A stretch of 52,834 bases of DNA, from the NCBI RefSeq assembly GCF_937871865.1, contig NZ_CALMPD010000152.1, positions 1 through 52,834 of the forward strand, in the 5' to 3' direction. A program made the position numbers and the translations under genes. Source of the DNA: an uncultured Legionella sp. Lineage in GTDB: Bacteria; Pseudomonadota; Gammaproteobacteria; Legionellales; Legionellaceae. Positions within the stretch are counted from its first letter, which is position 1, and each line of letters begins with the position of its first letter. Under the pieces are notes generated by a model. That model saw only the letters and a program-made list of their open reading frames with translations, was not told the origin of the DNA and searched no databases. Positions 18,882-28,480 of this stretch are shown here, one piece after another.

Positions 18882-18893
18882 TCACCTCTTAAT

Positions 18894-20192
18894 TTATAAG
18901 CCCTTTCCCGGGTTTTCCAGACTTAAAATTCCCGTATTAAAATCATACGCAAAAATCTCAGCATAACGCCCCCAGTCAATCATAGTGCGCAACACCCGAT
19001 CGGCTTCTTTTTCACTTAAGTAATCTTCCAACTTACTTAAAAAACGTTCTTCAGAAACACGATGCCCAACCTTCTCATCCAAGACACGGCGAATATAGCG
19101 AGCCAAAGGTACTTTTTCCAATAACCTTTGGGCAAACAATTGTTTTCTTTCCTGCAAGTCGGCTTCTGAAAATTGTTTCCCTAAATCACTGAGCTGGATG
19201 TCCCCCGCTGATACTTTAGCAAAACCAAGAATTTCCAGAGTTTCCAAAATAGGGAATAAATCATCAATATTCATCATGAGCTCATCAGCCAGCTCTGGCA
19301 AATCAATACGCTCCTCAAAAGACTTCATGGTTTCAATCAAACCTGACAACTCCGAGGGCTCCACATCTGGCAAGCGATAACCCAGACCAATTTGTCGCTC
19401 TCGTTGCGCTCGCTTGGCTTTTTCTTTGGGACCTGTAGTCATCAAGGTATAGATTTTATCAACCAGCGCCCGGAACTCTGGTGTTTCAGGATCGCGAGGC
19501 TGGGGCAAGGTAACCGGCAATTCGGCACGGATATAACCTGGATCATTGCCAAAAATAACAATACGATCAGCCAAAGTTGCAGCCTCTTCAATATTATGCG
19601 TGACCAGCAAAATACCATTAGTATTGGTTTTCTTTTCTTTCCACAGTTCCAATAAGTCCGACTTCAGGTTTTCCGCAGTAAGCACATCAAGAGCGGAAAA
19701 CGGTTCATCCATTAACAATACATCGGGATTAATCACCAGAGCACGGGCAAATCCTACCCGTTGCCGCATCCCGCCAGACAGTTCTTTGGGAAAAGCGGAT
19801 TCAAAACCATCCAGACCAATAATATCGATTGCTTCAATTGCCCGATGTCGGCGCTCATCACGGCTGACACCTTGTGCTTCCAACCCAAGCTCTACATTTT
19901 CCAAGACATTCAGCCAAGGCATCAGAGCAAATGATTGGAAGACCATAGCAATACCCGCCACCGGTCTGGTAACTGGTTTGCCTCGATAAGTAACAGTCCC
20001 ACTAGAGGGGGCAACCAGTCCTGCAATAATTCGCAGTAAGGTTGATTTACCCGAGCCAGATTTTCCCAATAAGGCGACTATTTCACCTTCCTGGAGTTGG
20101 AAATTGACATCTTCAAGTACCAGCAAATCTTGCGAAGAAGCCTTTTTAAAAGACTTCCTGAGATTTTCTATGGCAATAATGGTTTCAGACAT
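18894..20192 (-). CDS. ABC transporter ATP-binding protein, nitrate/sulfonate/taurine type with AAA-associated C-terminal domain
   Basis: The N-terminal 250 residues form a complete ABC ATPase: Walker A GKSGSGKSTLL, signature LSGGMRQRVGFARAL, Walker B DVLLMDEPFSALD and switch His in VTHNIEEA. This is the TauB/SsuB/NrtD type. The remaining 180 residues match the AAA-associated C-terminal domain seen in a subset of these ATPases, which in this protein may regulate assembly or sense a ligand. The gene starts seven bases after the permease stop. No substrate-binding protein is nearby, so the substrate cannot be given. Confidence 0.88.
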   Translation of the reverse strand: MSETIIAIENLRKSFKKASSQDLLVLEDVNFQLQEGEIVALLGKSGSGKSTLLRIIAGLVAPSSGTVTYRGKPVTRPVAGIAMVFQSFALMPWLNVLENVELGLEAQGVSRDERRHRAIEAIDIIGLDGFESAFPKELSGGMRQRVGFARALVINPDVLLMDEPFSALDVLTAENLKSDLLELWKEKKTNTNGILLVTHNIEEAATLADRIVIFGNDPGYIRAELPVTLPQPRDPETPEFRALVDKIYTLMTTGPKEKAKRAQRERQIGLGYRLPDVEPSELSGLIETMKSFEERIDLPELADELMMNIDDLFPILETLEILGFAKVSAGDIQLSDLGKQFSEADLQERKQLFAQRLLEKVPLARYIRRVLDEKVGHRVSEERFLSKLEDYLSEKEADRVLRTMIDWGRYAEIFAYDFNTGILSLENPGKGL

Positions 20193-20199
20193 AAGTGCC

Positions 20200-21942
20200 T
20201 CAATTAAAATTAAAACGTTCTTCAGCTAAACGATAAAGAGGGCGCCAAATCAGATGATTAAATGCCAGAACATACAAACACATCATGGCAGTGCCCAAAG
20301 CTATTTTTGGAAAATCGCCCGCAGTAGTACTGGCTTGTATATATTCGCCCAGGCCTGTTGCTTTTAAAGTAACGTTACCCCAGCTCACCCATTCCGCAAC
20401 AATACTGGCATTCCAGGCACCACCAGCAGCGGTGATAGCACCTGTAATATAAAAAGGAAAAATGCCGGGCAAGGCCAGTCTTTTCCACCAAATCCATCCT
20501 TTCAAGCCAAAATTATCCGCCGCCAGGTACAGGTCCCTGGGAATACTGGAGGCTCCAGCTATCACATTGAATAAGATATACCATTGAGTCCCCAGAATCA
20601 TGAGAGGAGTTACCCATATTTCAACGCTTAAATTAAATTCGACAATCGCAATCACAAATAAAGGATAAAATAAATTAGCAGGGAAGGCTGCCACGAACTG
20701 GATTACAGGTTGTATTTTCTGGGCAATGCGTGGCCTTAAACCTATCCATACCCCTACAGGAATCCAGATGAGCGAACTTAATATAATTAAAACAATGACT
20801 CGAGTTCCGGTGGCCGCGCCAAGTAAAAATACGTGTAAAATATCACTGACTTTTAATTCCGCGAGGATAAATTTTAATAAAAACCACCCACCACTTATGA
20901 TGGCAAATAAGACGAGCGTCCCCCATAATCGGTCCAGACGTTTCTGTCTCTTAAAATCAACTTCTCTAACCGCCCGAGGCTCGCTTATTCTCAACCACCG
21001 GGCATTAATAAATGCATCAACAATGATGTCTATACCCTTTGTAACACGTTTCATCAAGCGGCTGCCGCGAATCAAGTCAATAAGCCATGACTGATACTCT
21101 GATTCATCCGGTGATTGCTCTACTTTAAATTTCTCAGACCAGGCAATCAAGGGCCTGAAGAGGATTTGATCATATAGAAAGATAACGATCATCATCGTCA
21201 ATATAGCATAACCCACAGCATGCAAATTTTTCTCAGCGATGGCTAACGCGATGTAGGAACCGACTCCTGGTAATCGGATATTTTGATGGGCAACAGAAAT
21301 CGCTTCGGATAACACCACGAAAAACCAGCTGGCTGACATGGAAATCATCATATTCCATAATAGACCCGACATTGAAAAGGGCACCTCCACCTTCCAAAAA
21401 CGCTGCCAGGCCGAAAGGCGAAACATGGAGGAAACTTCCTGCAGATCATGGGGCAAGGTTTTTAATGATTGATAAAAACCAAAGGTCATATTCCAGACCT
21501 GGGCACAGAAGATTGCAAAAATAGAGGCGCACTCAGGGCCTAATAAGCTATTAGGAAATAAATGAATAAATCCGGTAACCGTAATTGATAAAAAACTCAA
21601 GACAGGGATAGATTGTAGAATATCAATAGCAGGAATGATCACTTGCTCAGCACGGCGGTTTTTCGCGGCCAGCGTCCCAATAACAAAGGTAAAGATGATA
21701 GAGAAAATTAATGCAATAAAAAGCCGTAACACAGTGCGTAAAGCATAAAAGGGTAAATTGGAGGGCTCCAGAGAAATAGGGATCTGATCCCCTAACTGGT
21801 ATGGAGTGGCCATTTGCGATCCAGCCCAGCCTAAGAAGAATAAAACGGAGAAAATCAGAATCAGTAATAGCATATCCCAACGATTAATAAATCGTCCGAC
21901 GGAATCAGGATTAGCAAAATAAAAACGACTATTACGGATCAT
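20200..21942 (-). CDS. ABC transporter permease, two fused permease domains (NitT/TauT type)
   Basis: The 580-residue protein holds two BPD_transp_1 permease domains in tandem (about residues 60-270 and 340-570), joined by a hydrophilic linker around residues 280-330. Each half shows about six membrane segments and an EAA-like loop (EVSSMFRLSAWQRFW in the first half, LAADNFGLKGWIWWK in the second). One chain therefore supplies both halves of the channel. It pairs with the ATPase gene downstream. The absence of a periplasmic binding protein in the pair is unusual for an importer of this class. Confidence 0.87.
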   Translation of the reverse strand: MIRNSRFYFANPDSVGRFINRWDMLLLILIFSVLFFLGWAGSQMATPYQLGDQIPISLEPSNLPFYALRTVLRLFIALIFSIIFTFVIGTLAAKNRRAEQVIIPAIDILQSIPVLSFLSITVTGFIHLFPNSLLGPECASIFAIFCAQVWNMTFGFYQSLKTLPHDLQEVSSMFRLSAWQRFWKVEVPFSMSGLLWNMMISMSASWFFVVLSEAISVAHQNIRLPGVGSYIALAIAEKNLHAVGYAILTMMIVIFLYDQILFRPLIAWSEKFKVEQSPDESEYQSWLIDLIRGSRLMKRVTKGIDIIVDAFINARWLRISEPRAVREVDFKRQKRLDRLWGTLVLFAIISGGWFLLKFILAELKVSDILHVFLLGAATGTRVIVLIILSSLIWIPVGVWIGLRPRIAQKIQPVIQFVAAFPANLFYPLFVIAIVEFNLSVEIWVTPLMILGTQWYILFNVIAGASSIPRDLYLAADNFGLKGWIWWKRLALPGIFPFYITGAITAAGGAWNASIVAEWVSWGNVTLKATGLGEYIQASTTAGDFPKIALGTAMMCLYVLAFNHLIWRPLYRLAEERFNFN

Positions 21943-22370
21943 GCCTTATATACCTCAATTCTAGGATTTTTTGACGGTCCTCTCTTTGAATCAGCAACAC
22001 GTCAACAGAGCCTAATCTGGACCGATTTATTCATTCAAAACTGAATGTAGCATTTATTTTAATACGATACGGCACGGCACAGCTGGCAATTTAAAACCAA
22101 GGACAATTGCTGTCTCATAGACTCAAACTATTGTTAAACATTGTGTAATCAAAAGTGAATTCTAAATTTTGGACTAAATTTTTACGCAAATTGATAAAAT
22201 AAAGCTTTATAATATTTGATTCAAGACTAAAGACTGTCATTTTGAATACTCTATCACGTCATAAAATACCACAAAAGAGACCGAATCGATAGAAGTAATG
22301 CCTTGAAACACCTGAGTAAAAGAGCTGAAAATTATTTTTTTGTACAAATAGTGAACTTTATAAAAAAATG
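21943..22370. other. Long AT-rich intergenic stretch upstream of the ABC permease
   Basis: This is the first part of a 746-base gap between the divergent permease and IcmL-like genes. It is AT-rich, with no convincing coding frame and no repeat that I can see. It presumably contains the permease promoter, but I could not pick a clear -35/-10 pair. Confidence 0.5.
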
Positions 22371-22500
22371 AGTGTCTAAGTATATGAGTATTCCCCCCCG
22401 AATACTCTGCCCCGTTTTCCCCTCTTTATGCGGGGTGGTGTTTGAATTTATCCAATTCGGACACACAATTTTCCCCGGTACTGTAACCGGGGTTTTTTTT
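22371..22500 (+). ncRNA. Candidate small RNA with three hairpins and an intrinsic terminator
   Basis: Three hairpins lie in a row. GAGTATTC (22386-22393) pairs with GAATACTC (22400-22407) around a loop of six C. CCCCG (22410-22414) pairs with CGGGG (22431-22435) around a 16-base U/C-rich loop. CCCCGGT (22473-22479) pairs with ACCGGGG (22486-22492) and is followed by eight T. No plus-strand gene precedes this terminator for over 3.5 kb, so a terminator here implies its own transcript. The pyrimidine-rich loops could pair with ribosome-binding sites. The 5' end is a guess; an A/T-rich stretch with TATAAA lies at 22359-22364. Confidence 0.45.
22473..22500 (+). terminator. Intrinsic terminator of the candidate small RNA
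   Basis: A seven-base-pair GC-rich stem CCCCGGT/ACCGGGG with a six-base loop is directly followed by eight T residues. This is the clearest factor-independent terminator in the window and is oriented on the plus strand. Confidence 0.75.
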
Positions 22501-22688
22501 ATATATTCAAGCAAAACAAAGGCCGCTGAATTTTTAGCATAAAACGACAACGCTGTTTCATGTAATATCATAGGGTTGGCTCTGTATTAAAGAAGATGTT
22601 GTTCACGAATAATTAAATGTTTTAACATGTCTCGTTAAAAAATGACTACACTGAAATTATGTCATCGCCTTTATTTGAGAATACATTC

Positions 22689-23216
22689 ATGAACAAACTA
22701 TTTACGCTCTTCTCCAGCCTGCTGCTATTGGGCGCAATACAAACTGGACATTCTGCTCAAGACAGCACGCAGCAAGCTGTCTGGGTCAATGAGGCAATTG
22801 TTGCAACCTACACTTATGATTTTAAAAACTACCTGCAACGCCAAAAGGATATAGCTAAATATTTTACGGCCCAAGGCTGGATAAACTATTCCAAAGCACT
22901 TATTGATTCCAAACTGCCAGAAGCAGTTAATAAAAATTCTTATGTAGTAAGTGCGGTAGCCACTCACCCTCCCATCATTGTCGATGTAGACCCCACTCAC
23001 TGGCTAGCAACCATGCCCATATTGGTGGTTTATGAAAATCCTCAATACCAGCAAAAGCAACATTTAAAAATTACTTTAGGTTTTACTGAAGCCCCATCTG
23101 GACAAGGTGTAAGAGGTTTTGCCATAACCAGCTTACAAGCCAAGGTCATTGAGCCGCCATGTGAATGCAAAGTACCTGATGCAACCAGTTCTAGCCAAGA
23201 AGCCAAAACGCAATAA
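22689..23216 (+). CDS. Secreted IcmL/DotI-like protein
   Basis: DotI/IcmL proteins are components of the Dot/Icm (type IVB) secretion machinery, with a periplasmic domain shared with TraM. This 175-residue protein has a signal peptide (cleavage likely after TGHSA) in place of the membrane anchor of true IcmL. An IcmL-like domain follows, with WVNEAIVATYTYDFKNY, a YFTAQGWINY motif, and LKITLGF near the end. It lies far from any dot/icm locus in this window, so a stand-alone paralogue is likely. ATG 22689 is preferred over 22659 because it starts the signal peptide. Confidence 0.8.
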   Translation: MNKLFTLFSSLLLLGAIQTGHSAQDSTQQAVWVNEAIVATYTYDFKNYLQRQKDIAKYFTAQGWINYSKALIDSKLPEAVNKNSYVVSAVATHPPIIVDVDPTHWLATMPILVVYENPQYQQKQHLKITLGFTEAPSGQGVRGFAITSLQAKVIEPPCECKVPDATSSSQEAKTQ

Positions 23217-23658
23217 AGCCTATATGAAAACAGAGTAACAGGCCAATTAAAATCAAGATGACATTTAATTTCCTGGGAATAGTAACATCCAGAGCGGACT
23301 GCTCTGGGGCGTTAGGATTGTAATACACATCAATGGCTGAATTTTCTTGAAAGGCAACAGCCGCTTTATAAGCAATCAGTCTGGAATATTTTGAGTTCGG
23401 GTTGTTATGAGAGGTATCTAAAAAAAGATACTCCCCCGTCAGATCTTTATCATGAACTTGATAGGTATATTCAATTTTAGGCCAAACGCTATGCCCAATT
23501 TTCGCCCAGTCACATCGAGTAATATGCCCGCTAACCTTCAACCAGGCTTTAGATTGCATCAAGACGGTTCTGTCTCGCCAGAAATGACGAAATAATAATA
23601 AAAGAAAAAGCAACCAACAGGAATCCAGAACCCATCGCCCAGAATAAAACCAATTCAT
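23191..23658 (-). CDS. DUF3592 membrane protein
   Basis: The 155-residue protein has a membrane segment near each end (about residues 10-25 and 130-152). A central domain contains IEYTYQVHDKDLTGEYLF and VYYNPNAPEQSALD, the typical DUF3592 pattern. Function is unknown. The gene converges on the IcmL-like gene, and the two coding regions overlap by 26 bases at their 3' ends. ATG 23658 is chosen; a TTG at 23667 abuts the purine-rich site and is less likely. Confidence 0.8.
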   Translation of the reverse strand: MNWFYSGRWVLDSCWLLFLLLLFRHFWRDRTVLMQSKAWLKVSGHITRCDWAKIGHSVWPKIEYTYQVHDKDLTGEYLFLDTSHNNPNSKYSRLIAYKAAVAFQENSAIDVYYNPNAPEQSALDVTIPRKLNVILILIGLLLCFHIGFIAFWLLG

Positions 23659-23789
23659 GGTAAGCAATCCCTCAAATGTACAGTATATAATTATTTCCGT
23701 TAATAATGTGAAAAATCAAAAGCAAAATCTCGCAAAATAAAACGCAATGGGTATAATCACTGAAACAAAGTGATAAAAAAGGATTTGTA

Positions 23790-24872
23790 ATGATTGCTAA
23801 AACGCCTCTTCACGCCACCCACTTGGCCAGCAATGCTAAAATGGTTGATTTTCATGGCTGGGATATGCCCCTGCATTATGGTTCTCAACTTAATGAACAT
23901 CATTTTGTCCGTCAGGATGCCGGGATGTTTGATGTATCGCACATGACCATTGTTGACATTCTTGGAGCAGGTGGACGACAGTTTTTACGTAAATTGCTGA
24001 CTAATGACATTGACCAGCTAAACCATAATGGCAAAGCACTATACAGCTGCATGTGCAACGAGCATGGTGGAATTATTGATGATTTAATCGTCTACCAACG
24101 TGCATCAGATAATTATCGTGTTGTACTTAACTCAGCCACCCGACAAAATGATATCAACTGGATCCGTCAAAAAAGTGAAGGATTCGCAGTAGGGTTACAA
24201 GAACGCGGTGAACTGGCCATGCTCGCGGTACAAGGGCCGCAAGCCGTCGCAAAAACATTAACTGTTCTTAGCCCTGCTCAGGTTGATGCGGTTTCCACCC
24301 TCACTAATTTTGAAGCGGTTGATGTAGATAACTGGTTTTTTGCCCGTACCGGATACACGGGAGAAGACGGCTTGGAAATTATAGTACCTCAGGAGCTTAT
24401 TGCACAATTGTGGCATGATTTGGCACAAGAAGGAGTAAAACCGTGTGGATTGGCAGCCCGAGATACTCTGAGGCTGGAAGCCGGAATGATGCTTTATGGT
24501 CAGGATATGGATGAATCCACCACTCCCTTAGAATCCGGATTGGCCTGGACAGTGAAATGGGAACCACAAGATCGTGACTTTATTGGTATGGGGGCTTTAT
24601 TGTCGCAAAAACAAGAAGGGGTCAAGCGCAAAATGGTCGGACTGACCTTAATGGATAAAGGCATTATGCGCCACGGCCAAAAAGTGATTATAGATGGATG
24701 TGCTGATGGAATAATTACCAGCGGCACTTATTCGCCAACTCTGGAACATTCTATTGCTCTGGCACGCGTTCCTGTCGAAACAGGAGATCAGGTCATGGTA
24801 GATATCCGCGGGAAATTAATTCCTGCAACAGTAGGTAAACCACGTTTTGTGAAACATGGACAGGCTATTTAA
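23790..24872 (+). CDS. gcvT: Glycine cleavage system T protein (aminomethyltransferase)
   Basis: GcvT transfers the methylene group from the aminomethyl-lipoyl arm of GcvH to tetrahydrofolate and releases ammonia. The 360-residue length is typical. Seen are the N-terminal KTPLHATHLA, MVDFHGWDMPLHYG, FDVSHMTIVDI with the conserved Asp region, GYTGEDGLEI, LAARDTLRLEAGM and a C-terminal folate-domain segment. It opens the operon gcvT-gcvH-gcvPA-yciI-like-gcvPB. A TATAAT at 23752-23757 may be its -10 element. No glycine riboswitch is visible upstream. Confidence 0.95.
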   Translation: MIAKTPLHATHLASNAKMVDFHGWDMPLHYGSQLNEHHFVRQDAGMFDVSHMTIVDILGAGGRQFLRKLLTNDIDQLNHNGKALYSCMCNEHGGIIDDLIVYQRASDNYRVVLNSATRQNDINWIRQKSEGFAVGLQERGELAMLAVQGPQAVAKTLTVLSPAQVDAVSTLTNFEAVDVDNWFFARTGYTGEDGLEIIVPQELIAQLWHDLAQEGVKPCGLAARDTLRLEAGMMLYGQDMDESTTPLESGLAWTVKWEPQDRDFIGMGALLSQKQEGVKRKMVGLTLMDKGIMRHGQKVIIDGCADGIITSGTYSPTLEHSIALARVPVETGDQVMVDIRGKLIPATVGKPRFVKHGQAI

Positions 24873-24915
24873 TTTTAAAGCCCCAATTTAAAGATACAAA
24901 TATAAGGATAAAATA

Positions 24916-25293
24916 ATGAATGATTTAAAATTCACAGCAACGCATGAATGGATAAAATCAGGTTCGGATGAAGTTACCGTAGGAATTACCGATCATGCCC
25001 AACAGTTACTAGGCGACATGGTATTTGTTGAAATGCCTGAGATTGGCGATGAAGTCAGTGCAGGACAAGAGTTGGGTGTTGTTGAATCAGTGAAAGCAGC
25101 TTCCGATTTTTATGCACCTATCAGTGGTGTGGTGACTTCGGTTAACGAAGCTGTGGTTGCTGATCCCGCCCTTGTTAATGCCGATCCTTATATCGCGGGC
25201 TGGTTAGTCAAAATCAAGCCAAGTAATCCAAACGAAATCAATGAATTACTAAACGCTGATCAATATCAAAATGAGATAGCTGAGGACAATTAA
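24916..25293 (+). CDS. gcvH: Glycine cleavage system H protein
   Basis: GcvH is the lipoylated carrier that shuttles the aminomethyl group between GcvP, GcvT and the lipoamide dehydrogenase. The 125-residue protein shows the family start [11 protein letters not shown], and the lipoylation site Lys in [17 protein letters not shown] 24916 follows AAGGA. It ends two bases before gcvPA. Confidence 0.96.
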   Translation: MNDLKFTATHEWIKSGSDEVTVGITDHAQQLLGDMVFVEMPEIGDEVSAGQELGVVESVKAASDFYAPISGVVTSVNEAVVADPALVNADPYIAGWLVKIKPSNPNEINELLNADQYQNEIAEDN

Positions 25294-25295
25294 TC

Positions 25296-26666
25296 ATGCC
25301 GTATATTCCACACACTCCCGAAGATACCAAAGAGATGCTGGCAGCAATCGGCGTCAGTGATACTCAAACGTTGTTTGATGAAATTCCAGCCTCATTACAG
25401 TATGCCGGTTTTCAAAACATGCCTGCTGGCATCAATGAAATGGACATGTTAAAAGAAGCCCAGAATTTAGCGAACAAAAACCGTAATGGCATCTGTTTTA
25501 TTGGCGCTGGATGTTATGAGCATCACATCCCCGCTGCCGTGTGGGATATAGCATCACGTGGCGAATTCCTCACGGCATACACCCCCTACCAGGCGGAAGC
25601 AAGCCAGGGCACCTTGCAGTTATTGTACGAATATCAAACCATGATCTGTGAATTAACAGGTATGGAAGTCTCTAACGCATCAATGTATGACGGAGCAACT
25701 GCTCTGGCGGAAGCCGTGCTGATGGCTGTTCGCGTCAATAAGCACAGTAAAACCAACAGGGTTTTAATCGCAGGAACAGTACACCCCTATTACCGTGAAA
25801 CCATAGAAACAGTAGTGCGTAATCAACATATAGAAGTACTGACACTGCCTTTTGATACACAGCAAGGCACCACCGTCCTGAGTGCATTGGAACAATATGC
25901 TGGTGAAGACATTACTGCTCTGGTGATTGCTCAACCCAATTTCTTTGGCTGCCTTGAACAAGTAGACCAGCTTACTGACTGGGCTCATCACAATAAAACC
26001 ATCAGTGTTGCCTGTGTCAATCCAGTATCGCTGGCTTTATTAAACCCGCCCGGCACTTGGGGTACCCACGGTGTTGATATTGTGTGTGGCGAAGGACAAC
26101 CTTTAGGTTCTCCTATGGCGTCTGGCGGCCCTTATTTTGGTTTCCTAAGCACGCGGATGGCACACGTCAGGCAAATGCCCGGACGTTTGATAGGCTGTAC
26201 CGTGGATAAAGACGGTAAAACTGGCTTTAGTCTGACCTTACAGGCTCGTGAGCAACACATCCGTCGTGCCAAAGCCACCTCCAATATCTGTACCAATCAG
26301 GGACTTCTGGTTACCGCTGCGGCCATCCATATGAGCCTGCTAGGTGCAGAAGGACTACGCCAGGTAGCCAGCCAATGCCACCAAAATACTCATGATTTGG
26401 TAGATGCGTTAACTCAGATTGATGGCGTAGAGCAAGTATTTAAAGCACCCTACTTCCATGAAGCCTTGCTTCAACTCAATCAACCAGTGGATGAGGTACT
26501 AAAGCAACTGGCTGATGTCGGGATAGCAGGGGGCTACGCTCCGGGTGCTCATTATGCTCAATTAACAAACTCCCTTCTCGTGTGTGCAACTGAAATGCGT
26601 ACCGGAGAAGACATTGCAAATTATGCAAAAGCATTAAAAGCTATCATGACCAAGCGAGGTGCCTAA
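25296..26666 (+). CDS. gcvPA: Glycine dehydrogenase (decarboxylating) subunit 1
   Basis: This is the N-terminal half of the split P protein, which with GcvPB decarboxylates glycine on PLP and loads the aminomethyl group onto GcvH. The 456-residue protein has the family start PYIPHTPEDTKEML, a Gly-rich GAGCYEHHIPAAV, TAYTPYQAEASQGTLQ and CGEGQPLGSP. This subunit lacks the PLP lysine, as expected. Its stop overlaps the ATG of the YciI-like gene (TAATG), so the two are translationally coupled. Confidence 0.95.
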   Translation: MPYIPHTPEDTKEMLAAIGVSDTQTLFDEIPASLQYAGFQNMPAGINEMDMLKEAQNLANKNRNGICFIGAGCYEHHIPAAVWDIASRGEFLTAYTPYQAEASQGTLQLLYEYQTMICELTGMEVSNASMYDGATALAEAVLMAVRVNKHSKTNRVLIAGTVHPYYRETIETVVRNQHIEVLTLPFDTQQGTTVLSALEQYAGEDITALVIAQPNFFGCLEQVDQLTDWAHHNKTISVACVNPVSLALLNPPGTWGTHGVDIVCGEGQPLGSPMASGGPYFGFLSTRMAHVRQMPGRLIGCTVDKDGKTGFSLTLQAREQHIRRAKATSNICTNQGLLVTAAAIHMSLLGAEGLRQVASQCHQNTHDLVDALTQIDGVEQVFKAPYFHEALLQLNQPVDEVLKQLADVGIAGGYAPGAHYAQLTNSLLVCATEMRTGEDIANYAKALKAIMTKRGA

Positions 26667-26974
26667 TGTTTATCGTGCAATTAACTTTTATAACACCAAT
26701 CAGTGAAGTTGATAAATACCTGAGGGTTCATAGAGAGTTTCTTGATTATCATTACAAACAAGGACTATTAATTGCGTCTGGGCCTATGAAACCAAGAACT
26801 GGTGGAATCATTATCGCAGCCACTAATGACAGGGAACATTTAGAGTCAGTATTCAAGGAAGACCCTTATTATCTGGCAGAAATTGCGGAATATCAATTTA
26901 TCGAATTCACCCCCGTGATGCACAGAGATGAGCTCAAAGAACTTATTCAAAAAACGGAAGGCAAATTATGTTGA
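26666..26974 (+). CDS. YciI-family protein inside the gcv operon
   Basis: The 102-residue protein matches the YciI fold: a first strand MFIVQLTFI, a [21 protein letters not shown] helix-strand segment with the conserved His, GGIIIAA and a late EDPYYLA motif. YciI proteins are ferredoxin-like alpha+beta barrels of largely unknown activity; some act as hydrolases or dehydrochlorinases. It overlaps gcvPA by one base and gcvPB by seven, so it is co-translated with both. That suggests a role tied to glycine cleavage, which is an inference. Confidence 0.85.
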   Translation: MFIVQLTFITPISEVDKYLRVHREFLDYHYKQGLLIASGPMKPRTGGIIIAATNDREHLESVFKEDPYYLAEIAEYQFIEFTPVMHRDELKELIQKTEGKLC

Positions 26975-28431
26975 TTTTTGAATTATCCAAAGACAGTCGT
27001 CAAGCAACGGCTCAGGCACCTAAGATTGCCCAAAGCAAACACAGCATTCCGGCAGAATTTCAACGCCAATCCCCCCCGCGAATGCCGGCCTGTTCAGAAT
27101 TACAGGTGGTAAGACACTTCACTCGCTTGTCACATAAAAATTTTTCCATCGACACCAATTTTTATCCGCTGGGTTCTTGTACTATGAAATACAACCCTCG
27201 TGGAGTCCATAAAGCAGCATCCATGCCCGGATTCGCCAATCGCCATCCCTTGGCAATGGAAGAAAAAAGCCAGGGCTTTCTTGAATCCCTTTATCGACTA
27301 CAGGAGAATATCGCCGAAATTACCGGTATGGCAGGCGTATCGCTCACTCCAATGGCCGGTTCACAAGGTGAGTTTGCCGGTGTAGCGATGATCAAGGCGT
27401 ACCACCAATCGCGCGGTGACACAGCCCGAGATGAAATGCTGATACCAGATGCCGCACACGGGACCAATCCAGCATCTGCCGTGATGTGTGGCTTTAAGGT
27501 AGTAGAGATAGCAACTGCTGCCGATGGCGACATTGATCTGGAAGAGCTGAAAAGTAAAGTAGGTCCCAAAACAGCAGGAATCATGTTGACCAATCCCTCT
27601 ACATTAGGATTGTTCATGCGCCAAATAAAAGAAATTGCAGCACTGGTACATCAGGCAGGCGGATTATTATATTACGATGGCGCCAATCTTAATGCCATTC
27701 TGGGTAAAGTACGTCCTGGCGATATGGGCTTTGATGTCATGCATCTTAATTTACATAAAACATTTGCAACTCCTCACGGCGGCGGCGGCCCAGGTGCAGG
27801 ACCCGTGGCGGTGAGTAAAAGGTTGGTACCTTTTATGCCTCTTCCTGTAGTGAAAAAAACCGGAGCTGAGTACCAATGGGCAACACGCCAGGATTATCCT
27901 CAAAGCATAGGGCGCCTGTCCTGCTTTATGGGTAATGCCAGTATTTTACTGCGTGCCTATTTTTATATGGTAGTGCTAGGCAAAGAGGGCTTATTAAGGG
28001 TATCTGAATATGCAACACTTAACGCCAATTATTTACTTAAAGAATTGACAAAAGCTGGCTTTACTCCTGCTTATCCAGACCGAAGAGCATCTCACGAATT
28101 TATTCTGACCTTAAGCCCTGAGAAAAAAAGCTTTGGTATATCGGCAATGGATCTGGCGAAACGCCTTTTGGATTATGGAGTTCATGCACCAACGGCTTAT
28201 TTCCCGTTATTGGTTCCTGAGTGTCTCCTTATTGAGCCAACGGAGACGGAAAGCAAAGAAGAACTGGATGGTTTCATCAGTTCGATGAAAGCAATCAGGA
28301 CGGAAGCTGCTGAACATTCCGACCTTCTAAAAGATGCCCCCCATACATTACCAGTAAAACGCCTGGATGATGTCAAGGCGGCACGCGAGCTGGATTTAAA
28401 TTATTTTGCCAAAGATTCAAATAACAAATAA
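26968..28431 (+). CDS. gcvPB: Glycine dehydrogenase (decarboxylating) subunit 2
   Basis: This is the PLP-binding half of the split glycine decarboxylase. The 487-residue protein has [18 protein letters not shown] segments (here [17 protein letters not shown]), [12 protein letters not shown], and the PLP lysine in [19 protein letters not shown]. It is the last gene of the operon and is followed by an intrinsic terminator at 28439-28480. The L protein (lipoamide dehydrogenase) is not in the window and is presumably shared with other complexes. Confidence 0.95.
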   Translation: MLIFELSKDSRQATAQAPKIAQSKHSIPAEFQRQSPPRMPACSELQVVRHFTRLSHKNFSIDTNFYPLGSCTMKYNPRGVHKAASMPGFANRHPLAMEEKSQGFLESLYRLQENIAEITGMAGVSLTPMAGSQGEFAGVAMIKAYHQSRGDTARDEMLIPDAAHGTNPASAVMCGFKVVEIATAADGDIDLEELKSKVGPKTAGIMLTNPSTLGLFMRQIKEIAALVHQAGGLLYYDGANLNAILGKVRPGDMGFDVMHLNLHKTFATPHGGGGPGAGPVAVSKRLVPFMPLPVVKKTGAEYQWATRQDYPQSIGRLSCFMGNASILLRAYFYMVVLGKEGLLRVSEYATLNANYLLKELTKAGFTPAYPDRRASHEFILTLSPEKKSFGISAMDLAKRLLDYGVHAPTAYFPLLVPECLLIEPTETESKEELDGFISSMKAIRTEAAEHSDLLKDAPHTLPVKRLDDVKAARELDLNYFAKDSNNK

Positions 28432-28438
28432 TTCTGAG

Positions 28439-28480
28439 CCCGGGTTTAAGCAGAAGATGCGATAACACCCGGGTTTTATT
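28439..28480 (+). terminator. Terminator after the gcv operon
   Basis: CCCGGGT (28439-28445) pairs with ACCCGGG (28467-28473), followed by TTTTATT. It begins eight bases after the gcvPB stop. Confidence 0.7.

Noticed and set aside
22332..22571. Minus-strand 79-codon frame in the long intergenic region
   Set aside because: It covers the hairpin cluster and terminator, has no good ribosome site, and its composition is unlike the neighbours. The RNA explanation fits better.
23659..23789. Possible glycine riboswitch before gcvT
   Set aside because: The leader is only about 130 AT-rich bases and lacks the GC-rich tandem stems of that riboswitch.
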